Positions 1-7,728 of a stretch of DNA of 12,228 bases are shown one piece after another. The position numbers were made by a program, and so were the translations under genes. The notes below the pieces were generated by a model. It was not told the DNA's origin. It was given only the letters and a program-made list of their open reading frames with translations, and did no database searches. The stretch's first letter is position 1. Each line of letters opens with the position of its first letter. This DNA is from Gemmatimonadota bacterium (GTDB lineage: Bacteria > Gemmatimonadota > Gemmatimonadetes > Palauibacterales > Palauibacteraceae): assembly GCA_029288095.1 (NCBI GenBank), contig JARFPW010000225.1, positions 1 to 12,228 on the forward strand. The letters run 5' to 3'.

Positions 1-632
1 GGCTCGATGTGGATGTCCGATGCTCCCCGCTTGACGGCATCTGTCAGGATGCCGTTGATCAGCCGGACGACCGGAGCCTCCTCTACCTGTGCTGCTAGCT
101 GCGAGGCCGAGAACTCGAATTCCTCCTCCTCGACGAGTTCGACGTCCTCTTCCTCCCATTCGCCGAGCAAGTCGCCCAGGCCCTCGTTCGCGATCTCGTA
201 GTACTTGTCGATTGCCTTGCGGAGGGTGAACTCCCCGGCAACCACCGCGTCAACGTCGAAGCGAGTCACGAACTTCAGGTCGTCGATGACGCTGAGGTCG
301 GTAGGGTTCGCCATGGCCACGGTGAGGGTGCGGCCGACCCTCCGCAGGGGCAGGATGAGGTGCTTGTTTGCGAAATCGGCGGGCACGAGCTTGAGGATCT
401 TGGGCTCGATCTCTACCTCCGTCAGATCGACGGCCGGCACGCGGTACTGTTGTGAGAGGACGCGAGTAAGGTCGGCCTCGCCGAGCACGCCATTCGTTAC
501 GAGCGCAAACCCGAGACGCGTACCCGTCTCTTTCTGCTGTTCGAGGGCCCGATCCAGATCTTCACGGGTGATCAAACCCTCGCGTAGGAGCAACTCACCG
601 ATCTGTAGGCTGCCCAGTGAAATCGATGCCAT
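1..632 (-). CDS. pilB: Type IV pilus assembly / type II secretion ATPase, N-terminal part (PilB/GspE family), cut by window edge
   Basis: This is the N-terminal 210 residues of a cytoplasmic hexameric ATPase that powers pilin polymerisation (PilB) or type II secretion (GspE). It starts at ATG 632-630 and stays open to the left edge. Residues about 10-62 form an MshEN/T2SSE_N domain with two tandem 24-residue motifs, Q10-Q33 and R39-Q62. The second fits RLGxxLVxxGVLxxxxLxxxLxxQ exactly. A second alpha/beta segment follows at about 83-146 (LILPLRRVGRTLTVAMANP). Then comes a very acidic linker at about 155-172, and the start of the ATPase domain, where the RGASDIHIE motif sits at the edge. Walker A, Asp box, Walker B and the tetra-Cys zinc site must lie outside the window. 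The gene follows comEA by 129 nt on the same strand, which fits a DNA-uptake pilus. The start codon has only a weak purine stretch (GGGA, 11 nt upstream). PilB is favoured over GspE because of the comEA neighbour, but the N-terminus alone cannot decide. Confidence 0.88.
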   Translation of the reverse strand, partial: MASISLGSLQIGELLLREGLITREDLDRALEQQKETGTRLGFALVTNGVLGEADLTRVLSQQYRVPAVDLTEVEIEPKILKLVPADFANKHLILPLRRVGRTLTVAMANPTDLSVIDDLKFVTRFDVDAVVAGEFTLRKAIDKYYEIANEGLGDLLGEWEEEDVELVEEEEFEFSASQLAAQVEEAPVVRLINGILTDAVKRGASDIHIE

Positions 633-645
633 GGTAATCCGTGTC

Positions 646-712
646 CCGGGAGCAACTTTCGCGTCCGCCTCCGAACCGGAGACCGCGCCTCACGTGGGCA
701 TCCGGGAGCAAC
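646..712 (-). repeat. 11-nt direct repeat pair in the comEA-pilB spacer
   Basis: The 11-mer ccgggagcaac occurs at 646-656 and again at 702-712 (plus-strand reading), with starts 56 nt apart. The copy at 646-656 lies about 14 nt upstream of the pilB start codon. It could be a regulator-binding site or a chance repeat in GC-rich DNA. No protein is implied. Confidence 0.3.
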
Positions 713-713
713 A

Positions 714-744
714 AGCGTGCCCGCCAAGGGACACGCTCGGGCAC
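714..744 (-). terminator. Possible weak terminator or alternating hairpin after comEA
   Basis: Just downstream of the comEA stop, on the minus strand, a 7-bp GC-rich stem can form between 738-744 and 717-723 (cgggcac/gtgcccg on the plus strand, 14-nt loop). It is followed by TTGTTG rather than a clean T run. An alternative 6-bp stem pairs 714-719 with 732-737 (agcgtg/cacgct). The two stems share bases 717-719 and exclude each other. The position fits a terminator or attenuator between comEA and pilB, but the poor T tract makes this uncertain. Confidence 0.25.
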
Positions 745-761
745 CCGTCCAGCTGCCGGGA

Positions 762-1406
762 TCAGCGCACAAAGGCCTCGTTTCGCAGGATTTGCATCGT
801 CTTGGGGCCGATTCCGGGAATTTCGATAAGCTCGTCGAGGTTTCCAAAGCCGCCGTTGTGGGCGCGAGCAGCGGCGATTCGAGCGGCCAGGGCCGGCCCG
901 ATCCCCGTGATTTGCTCCAGTTCATGGGTTTGTGCCCGATTGAGGTCCAGTAATCCGACCGCGGAGACGGCGGATGGCCGAAATGCAGCCGGATCCTGGC
1001 GCACATGGGGGCGCAGACGCTCGACCAGGCCCTCTCCAAATCCGGGGATTTCGGCCAGATCCTCCACCGATCCATAGGGGCCGCGAACAACACGACCCCT
1101 CTGGATAGCGGCGGCCCGTGCCCGGCCGATTCCCGGTAGACGGCGCAGATCGGAAAGATCGGCCGTATTGAGGTCTATCTGCTCACCCGGTTCGAGGGGC
1201 CGCGCCGCCTGCGCCTCCTGATCCAGGGTGACGGCCAGATCGCCACGCACCTGGTCGAGCGATTCAGCGGCTCTCTCGGATCCCGCCGGCTGCCAGCGCA
1301 GGTCGGCCGTGTCCGGCGCCAGCACGATTCGGATGATGGTTCCGAGCACCAGCAGTCCGGTGGCGGAGCCGAGCGCTCGGCGGTCTGTCTTGGATATGCG
1401 GGGCAT
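762..1406 (-). CDS. comEA: ComEA-like membrane-anchored DNA-binding protein with duplicated helix-hairpin-helix domain
   Basis: This 214-residue protein has one N-terminal membrane helix (about residues 11-29), a short linker, and two complete ComEA-type helix-hairpin-helix (HhH)2 domains. The four hairpins are visible as LPGIG 90-94, IPGFG 120-124, ITGIG 166-170 and IPGIG 196-200. Each pair is preceded by the typical (I/L)DLN segment at 77-80 and 153-156. ComEA proteins bind incoming double-stranded DNA on the outer face of the inner membrane during transformation, using backbone contacts from the HhH loops. The ATG at 1406-1404 is supported by GGGAG about 7 nt upstream. The gene lies 59 nt after sprA and is followed by a pilus ATPase gene, which supports a DNA-uptake role. 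What is unusual is the doubled domain, since classical ComEA carries one. A general HhH protein unrelated to competence remains possible. Confidence 0.82.
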   Translation of the reverse strand: MPRISKTDRRALGSATGLLVLGTIIRIVLAPDTADLRWQPAGSERAAESLDQVRGDLAVTLDQEAQAARPLEPGEQIDLNTADLSDLRRLPGIGRARAAAIQRGRVVRGPYGSVEDLAEIPGFGEGLVERLRPHVRQDPAAFRPSAVSAVGLLDLNRAQTHELEQITGIGPALAARIAAARAHNGGFGNLDELIEIPGIGPKTMQILRNEAFVR

Positions 1407-1465
1407 CGCTTGTCTCCCGCGCCAACCATGCGGGCGGAAGTCATCGACGCATCAATCGTCGCCGA

Positions 1466-4400
1466 TCACGGAGACGGTGGCGGGATCTCCTGAGTGTTCG
1501 ACCTGAGGAAGAACCGACCGAAGATATTGAAATTGTACTGGTTCGAAGTCAGCCGCGTGCCCACACCGCTCGCACGTCGGACCCACAGAAACTGGATTCC
1601 GAGGCTGTAGCCGGAAAAGTCGGAGTCGGCCGTGAACCTGAGGTTCTTCGTCGTCTGGTCCAGATGAGGCACGCAGTCGTCGACTACGATGACGCCGCCG
1701 CCGAGGCCGAAACCGCCCCCACCCAATTCGCGGCAGTTCGCGTTTCCGTTGATGGAATATTCGGCCGACAATCGCAGCGGTCGCTTGACGAACGACAGGA
1801 ATCCTGGCGCGGTGACGGCGCCGGTGCCTCGGAAGCTGTGCGAATTGCGATCGGACTGACTCGATCCGGACGCGTCCGTTCGGTCGTTGTTCGAGTTATC
1901 GTACTGGTAGCTGAGGTTGAAGCCGTTCAGAAACACGACCGTAAGCGCCAGTGACCGGGTCAACGTCTCGCTTCCCTGATCCTGACCCGTCAGCGTGGAC
2001 ACCTGACGTTCGGTCTCCCGCCAACTGCCGGTGAACGTCAGGTTGCGAACCGCGCCCTTGAGGGGTCCGGGAACCGGGACGTTTCGCCAACGGAGCTGTA
2101 CCGAGGGCCACTGGGTCTCCTTCGTAGTCCGCTCGCTCAACGGCGTAAACGTACTGATCTCGGACGTCGAGTAGTCCACCTCCGCGGTAAGATCGAACGG
2201 CAACTGATAGCCCCCGCTGAGCGAGAATCTGTCGCGTTCGTTGGCTGTCGAGGCCGTGTCCGTCGCAGAAACGGCGCGAAGGCGGTCGAACCCGTCGAGA
2301 ACCAGCTGGTTCCCGAACGAAGGACTGAGCTCGCGGCGGTCGTAGGTCGCCGCGACGGTCCGAGACCAGGCCAGGCGTACGGACCGGATCCGATCCCAGA
2401 AGTTCCGGACGTCCTTTGCGAATCCCTCCGCTTCGAGAGACGTCGGTACACCGAACGCGCTCAACAGATCGACCGCACTGACATTGACGTCCAGGGCTAC
2501 GTCACGACCGAACTGGAGGTCCCGAACCAGCACTGTATCGCCCGTTTCCGAGGGTACGACGTAGGAAGAGTTGCGATTGCTCTGGTACGTCGTGTTGACT
2601 GTGAGTCGCGGATCGAACCAGCTGGCGAGTTCCGGCTGATAGCTGAGATTGGACGCCACGTTGCGCGTCATCTCCCACCCGACGCCCAGGCCGAGGAACG
2701 AACCCGTCTGGCTCTGCAACGCCTCAACGCTCTGGGCTCCCACTACGCGGAACGACGGATCGACGAGATCGCGCACGGACGCAAACGACACCCCTCCGAC
2801 GAGCGAAGGGAACGGTTGGAGTTGGATGCCTGCTCGGGGTCTCAGCTGATGAAGACGGTCGATCGTCGGGGTGACAGCCGTATCACCGGGACCCGCGACG
2901 GCGCTCAGGTAGCGGCGACGCTCCGTCGTTGTTCGTCCGACATTGGCGCCGAGTCTGAGGTCGCGAGGCGTGTAGCGGAACCGGAGATTCTTGAGGTTCT
3001 GCATGAACGTGGCGTTTGCCAGGAAGCCCGGCAGCCCGTCGATAGCCTTGCGGAGGAAGCTCGGAAGCAGCGCGATCGACGCGTCGGCAACCGGTCGGGA
3101 CCATTGGGCAGAAGCATTCCAGGCCCGACTGGCCGTCTCGGTCTGGGTCGCCTGCTGGTCCAGCATTTGTCGGGAGTAGCTCAGTACGAGCCCATCGATG
3201 GTGGCCCTGGCCAGCCGACTACCTGAGACTCCCCGCTTGGAAAGCGCCACATTCCACGAAGTCGACGAATTATCCGGTGTGCGGAGACCGTCGATCCGGT
3301 CGGCCGTCACGTCTGTGGATGCAAGGAAGAACGGGTCGGAGCCGCTGCTCCGACGCTGGTACTCGATCGGCATGGACAGACCGAGACTGCTCGGAAGGAA
3401 TCGACCGAAATCCGTTCGGGCGCGGGCCGTGAAATCGTCACTCGACTGGAACGACGGATCGGTACCCAACTGGCGATAGAAGGGATTCTGCCGGGTGTAT
3501 GAAGCTTCCAGTTGGATCACGTCTCCGAGCAGCACCTCAACGCCGGCGCGGTACGCCGACCCCGCCTCGTCAGCCGCGTTGGCCAGTCGCAGGTCATCGA
3601 CCCACACCTGGCCCGGACCGGCATCCACGAGCCCGACGTTCTCCACACCGAGAGCCACCTCGCGGATGGCGGACAGGTTGGGCGCGCGCGAGCGATCGCT
3701 GATGACGATGGCAAGCGTACTGTCGGCTTCGGGAAACACGTCGACGTCCCACAGGATCAGCGATGAGTCCGGAGGAAGCGGTCCCAGCTCCAGAAGCCGC
3801 TGCTCGGCCTCGGCCCGCAGCTGCAGCCACCTGTCGAAGTCGATCAGTCGCTCCGGCGCCCAATCCTGCCGTGACGGGTCGACCACCGTCTGCTGAAGTT
3901 CCGTGCGGAAGAGGTAGAAGTTGTTCGAGTCGAACCCCATTCGAACGAAGAACCTCAGGGGTTGTCCGGGCCCGAATTCTCCTTCGACGGGTAGCGCCCA
4001 CGCCCGAAGTTGACGGTAGAGGAGCATGTTCCGGGGCCGTTCCGTGAATCGACGGAATACCTCGATGCGCTCACCTGCAGGCACGTCCTCGAACGTGAGC
4101 CGCAGGGACTGCTCGTTGATGGGCTGGGCGCCGACTTGCAGATCATCGGTCTGATTGGCCTGCTGATCGCTGATTCCGGGTGGTGACACGTACGTGCCAT
4201 CGGCGGTAGAGATCGGCCCGACCGACACCTGTCCCGCAGTACCGGGGTCCTCGCCCGAGAACCCGTCCAGGCTGCCGGATCCCGACCGTTTGAGCCAGGG
4301 CGAACCGGAAAACGCCATTCGGCTGATCAGCACCGTCGTGGCCACGTCCGAAGTGAGCGTGATCCGGACATGCTTGACGTTCTGGATGCCGTCTATCGTT

Positions 4401-7400
4401 GTGTTCTCTACCAGATCGGGCAACGCGAGCGGTACGCGGTACCGGTTGAACTGAAACTCGCCGCTTGTTTCCCGGTCGAGATATCGCGACGGGACGGTCA
4501 GCGGGACAACAAAGCGAAGGTAGCGCTCATCCTGATTCAGAAAGCTGTCGCGGTTCAGGTCTTCGGTGTCCTCGCGACCGTTGTTGTTCGTACAGTTCGC
4601 TCGTGCGTCACCGAGCGGATATGCCGTCGTTCTGGGTTCCGCCGCGCATTCCTGGTCCCACAGCCCGGTGTCGTCCTGGTTGCCCCACACGCCGACGAGG
4701 GGATCCGCCTCCTGGTCCAGGTCCCCGACTCCGGCGGGCAAGCCGAACGGGTCCGCCACCAGCGCATCCTCTGAGACGGTTCCGAGATCGATGATCATCG
4801 AGAGTGCGCCCGAGGATTCACCGAGTGTGCTGGCGTAGAATTCGAGGAACTCCACGGCGGTGAGGTCCAGACCCGTTTCCGAAAGAGGCTGTGTCAACGT
4901 AAACCAGCCGTTCTCTCCCACCGGCGCATCCTCGAGCGAGACCCACAGCACACCCTCCGACGACCCCGCGTTCTGGGTCCGGATCGCGGGATCGATCTGC
5001 AGCGTGAGCAGAGGACCCTGGATCGACTGCCCTTCCTGCCATTGCGACTGCCATACCGCCGTAAGCTGGTTCGAGAGGCCCGGCAGCGCAGGAATGAACC
5101 CGCCCGAAGCGTCGGCACGGCTGGGCACGCTCCCGTTGCGCCATGAGCGGCTTCCCAGGCCAAGTGCCAGGCGTGACGAACCCTCGAAATCATCTATGTA
5201 CGTCAGGCCGTTCCGGTTCGTGGTCGGACTCGACGCCGCGATCTCCCCATCAAACCTGATGCGCGAGGCCACCGCAGTGCTGACACCGGGCAGACTGTTC
5301 ACGAACCGGTCCAGGGCGCCGGACTCGAAGTCCAGGTTGGCCATCACTCCGCCGAGGCTGATCGCGCTCGGTTCGAGGCCGAGCTCGGGCCGGTTCAACA
5401 CGGATCCCTCACGCTGCAGCAGGCCGGCGAAGTCGATGCTGCCGATTTCGCCCAGCGAGAACTCCCCGGTGAGCCCGACGATGCTCGTAGGCTGAATCTG
5501 GAAGATGGGCTTCTGTTCGAATCGTACCTCGAGGTCCGGATTCTGGGCCCCGCCGAACAGCTCGCCCGGCCGGAGGATCTGCAGCTGTCCGATCTCGTAA
5601 TCGATCGTGTAGTCACGGCCTCGGTCGAGGTCTCGCCCGTTCAGCGTCACCCGTTCACTGGCCTCGCGGATCCCGATCGCGCCCAGCGAGAACGAACTCG
5701 CCAGACCCGAGCTGCGCGCCCGGTACTCGAAGTTCAGGCGATAGCGGAAGCTGGACGCTCGGATCAGGTCGATCGGCTCTTCGTAGATGTCGGCGTTCTG
5801 ATCGCCGACCGCCAGCGGAAACGGCGCACCGAGGGAGAGGATCGGCGGAGGTTCGAGAAAGGGCTGCAGTGTCGGAAACACGAGATAGCTGCCCGTGACC
5901 ACGCCGAGACCGCCGGAGGTCGCCGGGCGCCAGATACGCGCGGCGTCAAGACGGTCGTCGTTGGGAACGTCATCGACACCGAAGATCTCGAGGAAGGCGA
6001 AATCCTCGCCACCCGACTGGCGTACGATCGGACCGCTCTCGATGGGCCCCTGCGAGATCGTCAGGCCGATGCTTCCCGATTCCACGTCATCGGAACTGGA
6101 CACGCGGTACACCTGGTGCATCTCACGCTCCCAGGTGATCTGGCCCGGCCGATGGGATTCGGCGTCCTTGAGCAGCTCCAGTCGCGGCAACACGCCCGAG
6201 CCCGTGTTGGCGATTTCGCGGAAGATTTCTTCGGCATTGAAGTCGCCGACCGTGTCGCCGGCTACCGTGATGTAGGTAGCGGCCAACGCTTCGTTTGCGA
6301 GGATTCGCGACCTCATCACGATCCACAGGCCACTCGTGTGGAGGATGTAATCCTCGCCCTGGACCAGCGGCCGGAAGAACCCCTGGAATTCTGTCGAATC
6401 GGGAAGGGTCGGATCCGCAGCAAGGGGCCGTATCGCCACGGCACGCGCCTGGATTACCCCGTCTTCAACGTTCTGGGGCAGGCCGCTCTGGATCTCGTGC
6501 CTGTAGAGCTTGAGTGCCGAACCCGGCTGGAGACTCGGGGGCACCTCCGACCCGGTAAGCGCCGTGACGTCGATGTGCGGATACTGTGGAAATTCCCGCG
6601 GATCGACGAGGAAGAAGAACTGGCCGTCCGCGTATCCGGCATCGTCGATGATCGCTTCGAAGTCCTGAAGGACGCCTTCCTGGCCACCGGTTCCCACATC
6701 CAGCGTCAGACGTCGCGTTTCGACGCTTCCATCCTGCTCTGCGAGAACCGCGCGAACGCTCAAGGGGCCCATCCGTGCATTCGTTCTGATGCCGAAATTC
6801 CCGGCCGGTATGGCGCGCGAAATGAACCGCGACTGCGGAAGAGGAAGCGTTACCTCACCTACTTCGACGAACTCCAGGATTTCCCCGGGCCGGCCCTGAT
6901 AGAACACATTGAGGTTATTCGTCGCATCGAATTCGCGTGTCTGGTCGAAGTCTACGTCGAGGTGGATTCGATCCGAGATCGTGCCATTGACCTTCGCCCG
7001 GAGCTGGAACTCGGGCTGGACGGAGGGAACGGCGCCCGAGTTACACTGCTGGCCGGTCCCCAGCGTACAGGGATCGAACGACTGCCACTCCGTCCCTATC
7101 TGGCCGGTCCCGTCGATCTCGATGTTCAGATCAGCGAGTCCCGCCAGGGCCGCGGGCACCAGCTGAATCTGCTGCTCGGGCTGGTCGGCCATGATGTCCG
7201 CGTCCGGATCCGGAGCATCGAAGAAGCGTCGCGTGTCGAAGTCGCCGGGTAGCTTGTCGACGGGGAGGAACACCATCCACAGGGTATCCCTTTGCGCGGC
7301 GAGCCGTAGGTCCTGGAGAGCCCCGCGTTCAGTGAGCCAGTCCATGGTGAGTTGGCCGGGCCGGCGGGATCGCGGCCGTGCGAGGATCGTCGCAGAGGTG

Positions 7401-7618
7401 AGATCGACGCGCCAGATGTAGGCTACCCTGGCCAGCCCGACAGACAATCCCGGGACGGTTACCGTGTCCGATATCGCGGGAGTCGGCACGGGAAGGTCCT
7501 GTGCCACCGACTCGCCCGGAAGCAAGCTCACGGCGCCGATGGCTGCGAACAGACAGGCCAGGTGGCGACGCCAGGCGTACGGATGGCTACCGAAGATCAG
7601 GCGCAGGTCTCCGCTCAC
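1466..7618 (-). CDS. sprA: SprA/Sov-family type IX secretion outer-membrane translocon
   Basis: This is a 2,050-residue homologue of SprA (Sov in Porphyromonas), the giant outer-membrane beta-barrel through which T9SS substrates leave the periplasm. A signal peptide is visible: RR at 17-18, a hydrophobic core at about 20-33, and likely cleavage after SVA (37-39). Family hallmarks appear in order. An N-terminal SprA_N segment includes NLNVFYQG (235-242) followed by LEFVEVGEVTLPLPQS. A second such unit has RVTLNGRDL and DYTIDYEIGQLQIL from 669. The signature YIDDFEGS lies at 807-814. VSEDAL (948-953) precedes an Asp/Asn-rich stretch ending near NQDERYLRF. The rest is rich in alternating beta-strand sequence and ends in PPPSP. 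It is shorter than Bacteroidota SprA (about 2,400). The GTG start at 7618 is the only good one before the signal peptide, and its ribosome site is weak. It lies between tonB-like and comEA genes on the same strand. No other T9SS component (GldKLMN, PorV, SprE/T) is in the window. Confidence 0.9.
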   Translation of the reverse strand: MSGDLRLIFGSHPYAWRRHLACLFAAIGAVSLLPGESVAQDLPVPTPAISDTVTVPGLSVGLARVAYIWRVDLTSATILARPRSRRPGQLTMDWLTERGALQDLRLAAQRDTLWMVFLPVDKLPGDFDTRRFFDAPDPDADIMADQPEQQIQLVPAALAGLADLNIEIDGTGQIGTEWQSFDPCTLGTGQQCNSGAVPSVQPEFQLRAKVNGTISDRIHLDVDFDQTREFDATNNLNVFYQGRPGEILEFVEVGEVTLPLPQSRFISRAIPAGNFGIRTNARMGPLSVRAVLAEQDGSVETRRLTLDVGTGGQEGVLQDFEAIIDDAGYADGQFFFLVDPREFPQYPHIDVTALTGSEVPPSLQPGSALKLYRHEIQSGLPQNVEDGVIQARAVAIRPLAADPTLPDSTEFQGFFRPLVQGEDYILHTSGLWIVMRSRILANEALAATYITVAGDTVGDFNAEEIFREIANTGSGVLPRLELLKDAESHRPGQITWEREMHQVYRVSSSDDVESGSIGLTISQGPIESGPIVRQSGGEDFAFLEIFGVDDVPNDDRLDAARIWRPATSGGLGVVTGSYLVFPTLQPFLEPPPILSLGAPFPLAVGDQNADIYEEPIDLIRASSFRYRLNFEYRARSSGLASSFSLGAIGIREASERVTLNGRDLDRGRDYTIDYEIGQLQILRPGELFGGAQNPDLEVRFEQKPIFQIQPTSIVGLTGEFSLGEIGSIDFAGLLQREGSVLNRPELGLEPSAISLGGVMANLDFESGALDRFVNSLPGVSTAVASRIRFDGEIAASSPTTNRNGLTYIDDFEGSSRLALGLGSRSWRNGSVPSRADASGGFIPALPGLSNQLTAVWQSQWQEGQSIQGPLLTLQIDPAIRTQNAGSSEGVLWVSLEDAPVGENGWFTLTQPLSETGLDLTAVEFLEFYASTLGESSGALSMIIDLGTVSEDALVADPFGLPAGVGDLDQEADPLVGVWGNQDDTGLWDQECAAEPRTTAYPLGDARANCTNNNGREDTEDLNRDSFLNQDERYLRFVVPLTVPSRYLDRETSGEFQFNRYRVPLALPDLVENTTIDGIQNVKHVRITLTSDVATTVLISRMAFSGSPWLKRSGSGSLDGFSGEDPGTAGQVSVGPISTADGTYVSPPGISDQQANQTDDLQVGAQPINEQSLRLTFEDVPAGERIEVFRRFTERPRNMLLYRQLRAWALPVEGEFGPGQPLRFFVRMGFDSNNFYLFRTELQQTVVDPSRQDWAPERLIDFDRWLQLRAEAEQRLLELGPLPPDSSLILWDVDVFPEADSTLAIVISDRSRAPNLSAIREVALGVENVGLVDAGPGQVWVDDLRLANAADEAGSAYRAGVEVLLGDVIQLEASYTRQNPFYRQLGTDPSFQSSDDFTARARTDFGRFLPSSLGLSMPIEYQRRSSGSDPFFLASTDVTADRIDGLRTPDNSSTSWNVALSKRGVSGSRLARATIDGLVLSYSRQMLDQQATQTETASRAWNASAQWSRPVADASIALLPSFLRKAIDGLPGFLANATFMQNLKNLRFRYTPRDLRLGANVGRTTTERRRYLSAVAGPGDTAVTPTIDRLHQLRPRAGIQLQPFPSLVGGVSFASVRDLVDPSFRVVGAQSVEALQSQTGSFLGLGVGWEMTRNVASNLSYQPELASWFDPRLTVNTTYQSNRNSSYVVPSETGDTVLVRDLQFGRDVALDVNVSAVDLLSAFGVPTSLEAEGFAKDVRNFWDRIRSVRLAWSRTVAATYDRRELSPSFGNQLVLDGFDRLRAVSATDTASTANERDRFSLSGGYQLPFDLTAEVDYSTSEISTFTPLSERTTKETQWPSVQLRWRNVPVPGPLKGAVRNLTFTGSWRETERQVSTLTGQDQGSETLTRSLALTVVFLNGFNLSYQYDNSNNDRTDASGSSQSDRNSHSFRGTGAVTAPGFLSFVKRPLRLSAEYSINGNANCRELGGGGFGLGGGVIVVDDCVPHLDQTTKNLRFTADSDFSGYSLGIQFLWVRRASGVGTRLTSNQYNFNIFGRFFLRSNTQEIPPPSP

Positions 7619-7676
7619 ACGGCTCGGGTGTCAGTTGAACAGCGGTCGCGAACGTAGGCTTCAACCATGGCGGCTG

Positions 7677-7705
7677 AATATAGATGGGCCTGCGGGACGG
7701 GGAAA
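7677..7705 (-). promoter_or_regulatory. Possible sigma70-like promoter for sprA
   Basis: In the 110-nt gap between the tonB-like gene and sprA, the only AT-rich spot contains TATATT (minus strand, 7682-7677; 5 of 6 to the -10 consensus). Seventeen nt upstream is TTTCCC (7705-7700), a poor -35 element. It would place the transcript start about 50 nt before the sprA GTG. Only the -10 is persuasive, and sprA may simply be co-transcribed with tonB. Confidence 0.22.
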
Positions 7706-7728
7706 CAAACTCGGGACGGAGGCTTCCG

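Noticed and set aside
205..1077. A 290-residue open frame on the plus strand across pilB and comEA
   Set aside because: It is antisense to two genes with clear family motifs and runs through their spacer; its composition (Arg, Ser and Pro rich) is typical of a shadow frame.
572..1093. A 173-residue minus-strand frame overlapping comEA in another phase
   Set aside because: It is out of phase with the HhH protein, rich in Arg/Pro/Ser, and without a motif.
1414..1434. 5-bp inverted repeat (cccgc/gcggg) touching the comEA ribosome site, considered as a translational switch
   Set aside because: The stem is too short and covers the Shine-Dalgarno only in part; it is expected by chance in this base composition.
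6116..7252. A 378-residue open frame on the plus strand, inside the sprA region
   Set aside because: It is wholly antisense to the well-supported sprA frame, its protein has no recognisable fold or signal, and such antisense frames are common in GC-rich coding DNA.
7693..7719. 8-nt direct repeat cgggacgg (7693-7700 and 7712-7719) after the tonB-like gene
   Set aside because: It is short and low in information in GC-rich DNA; there is no symmetry or promoter spacing to support an operator.
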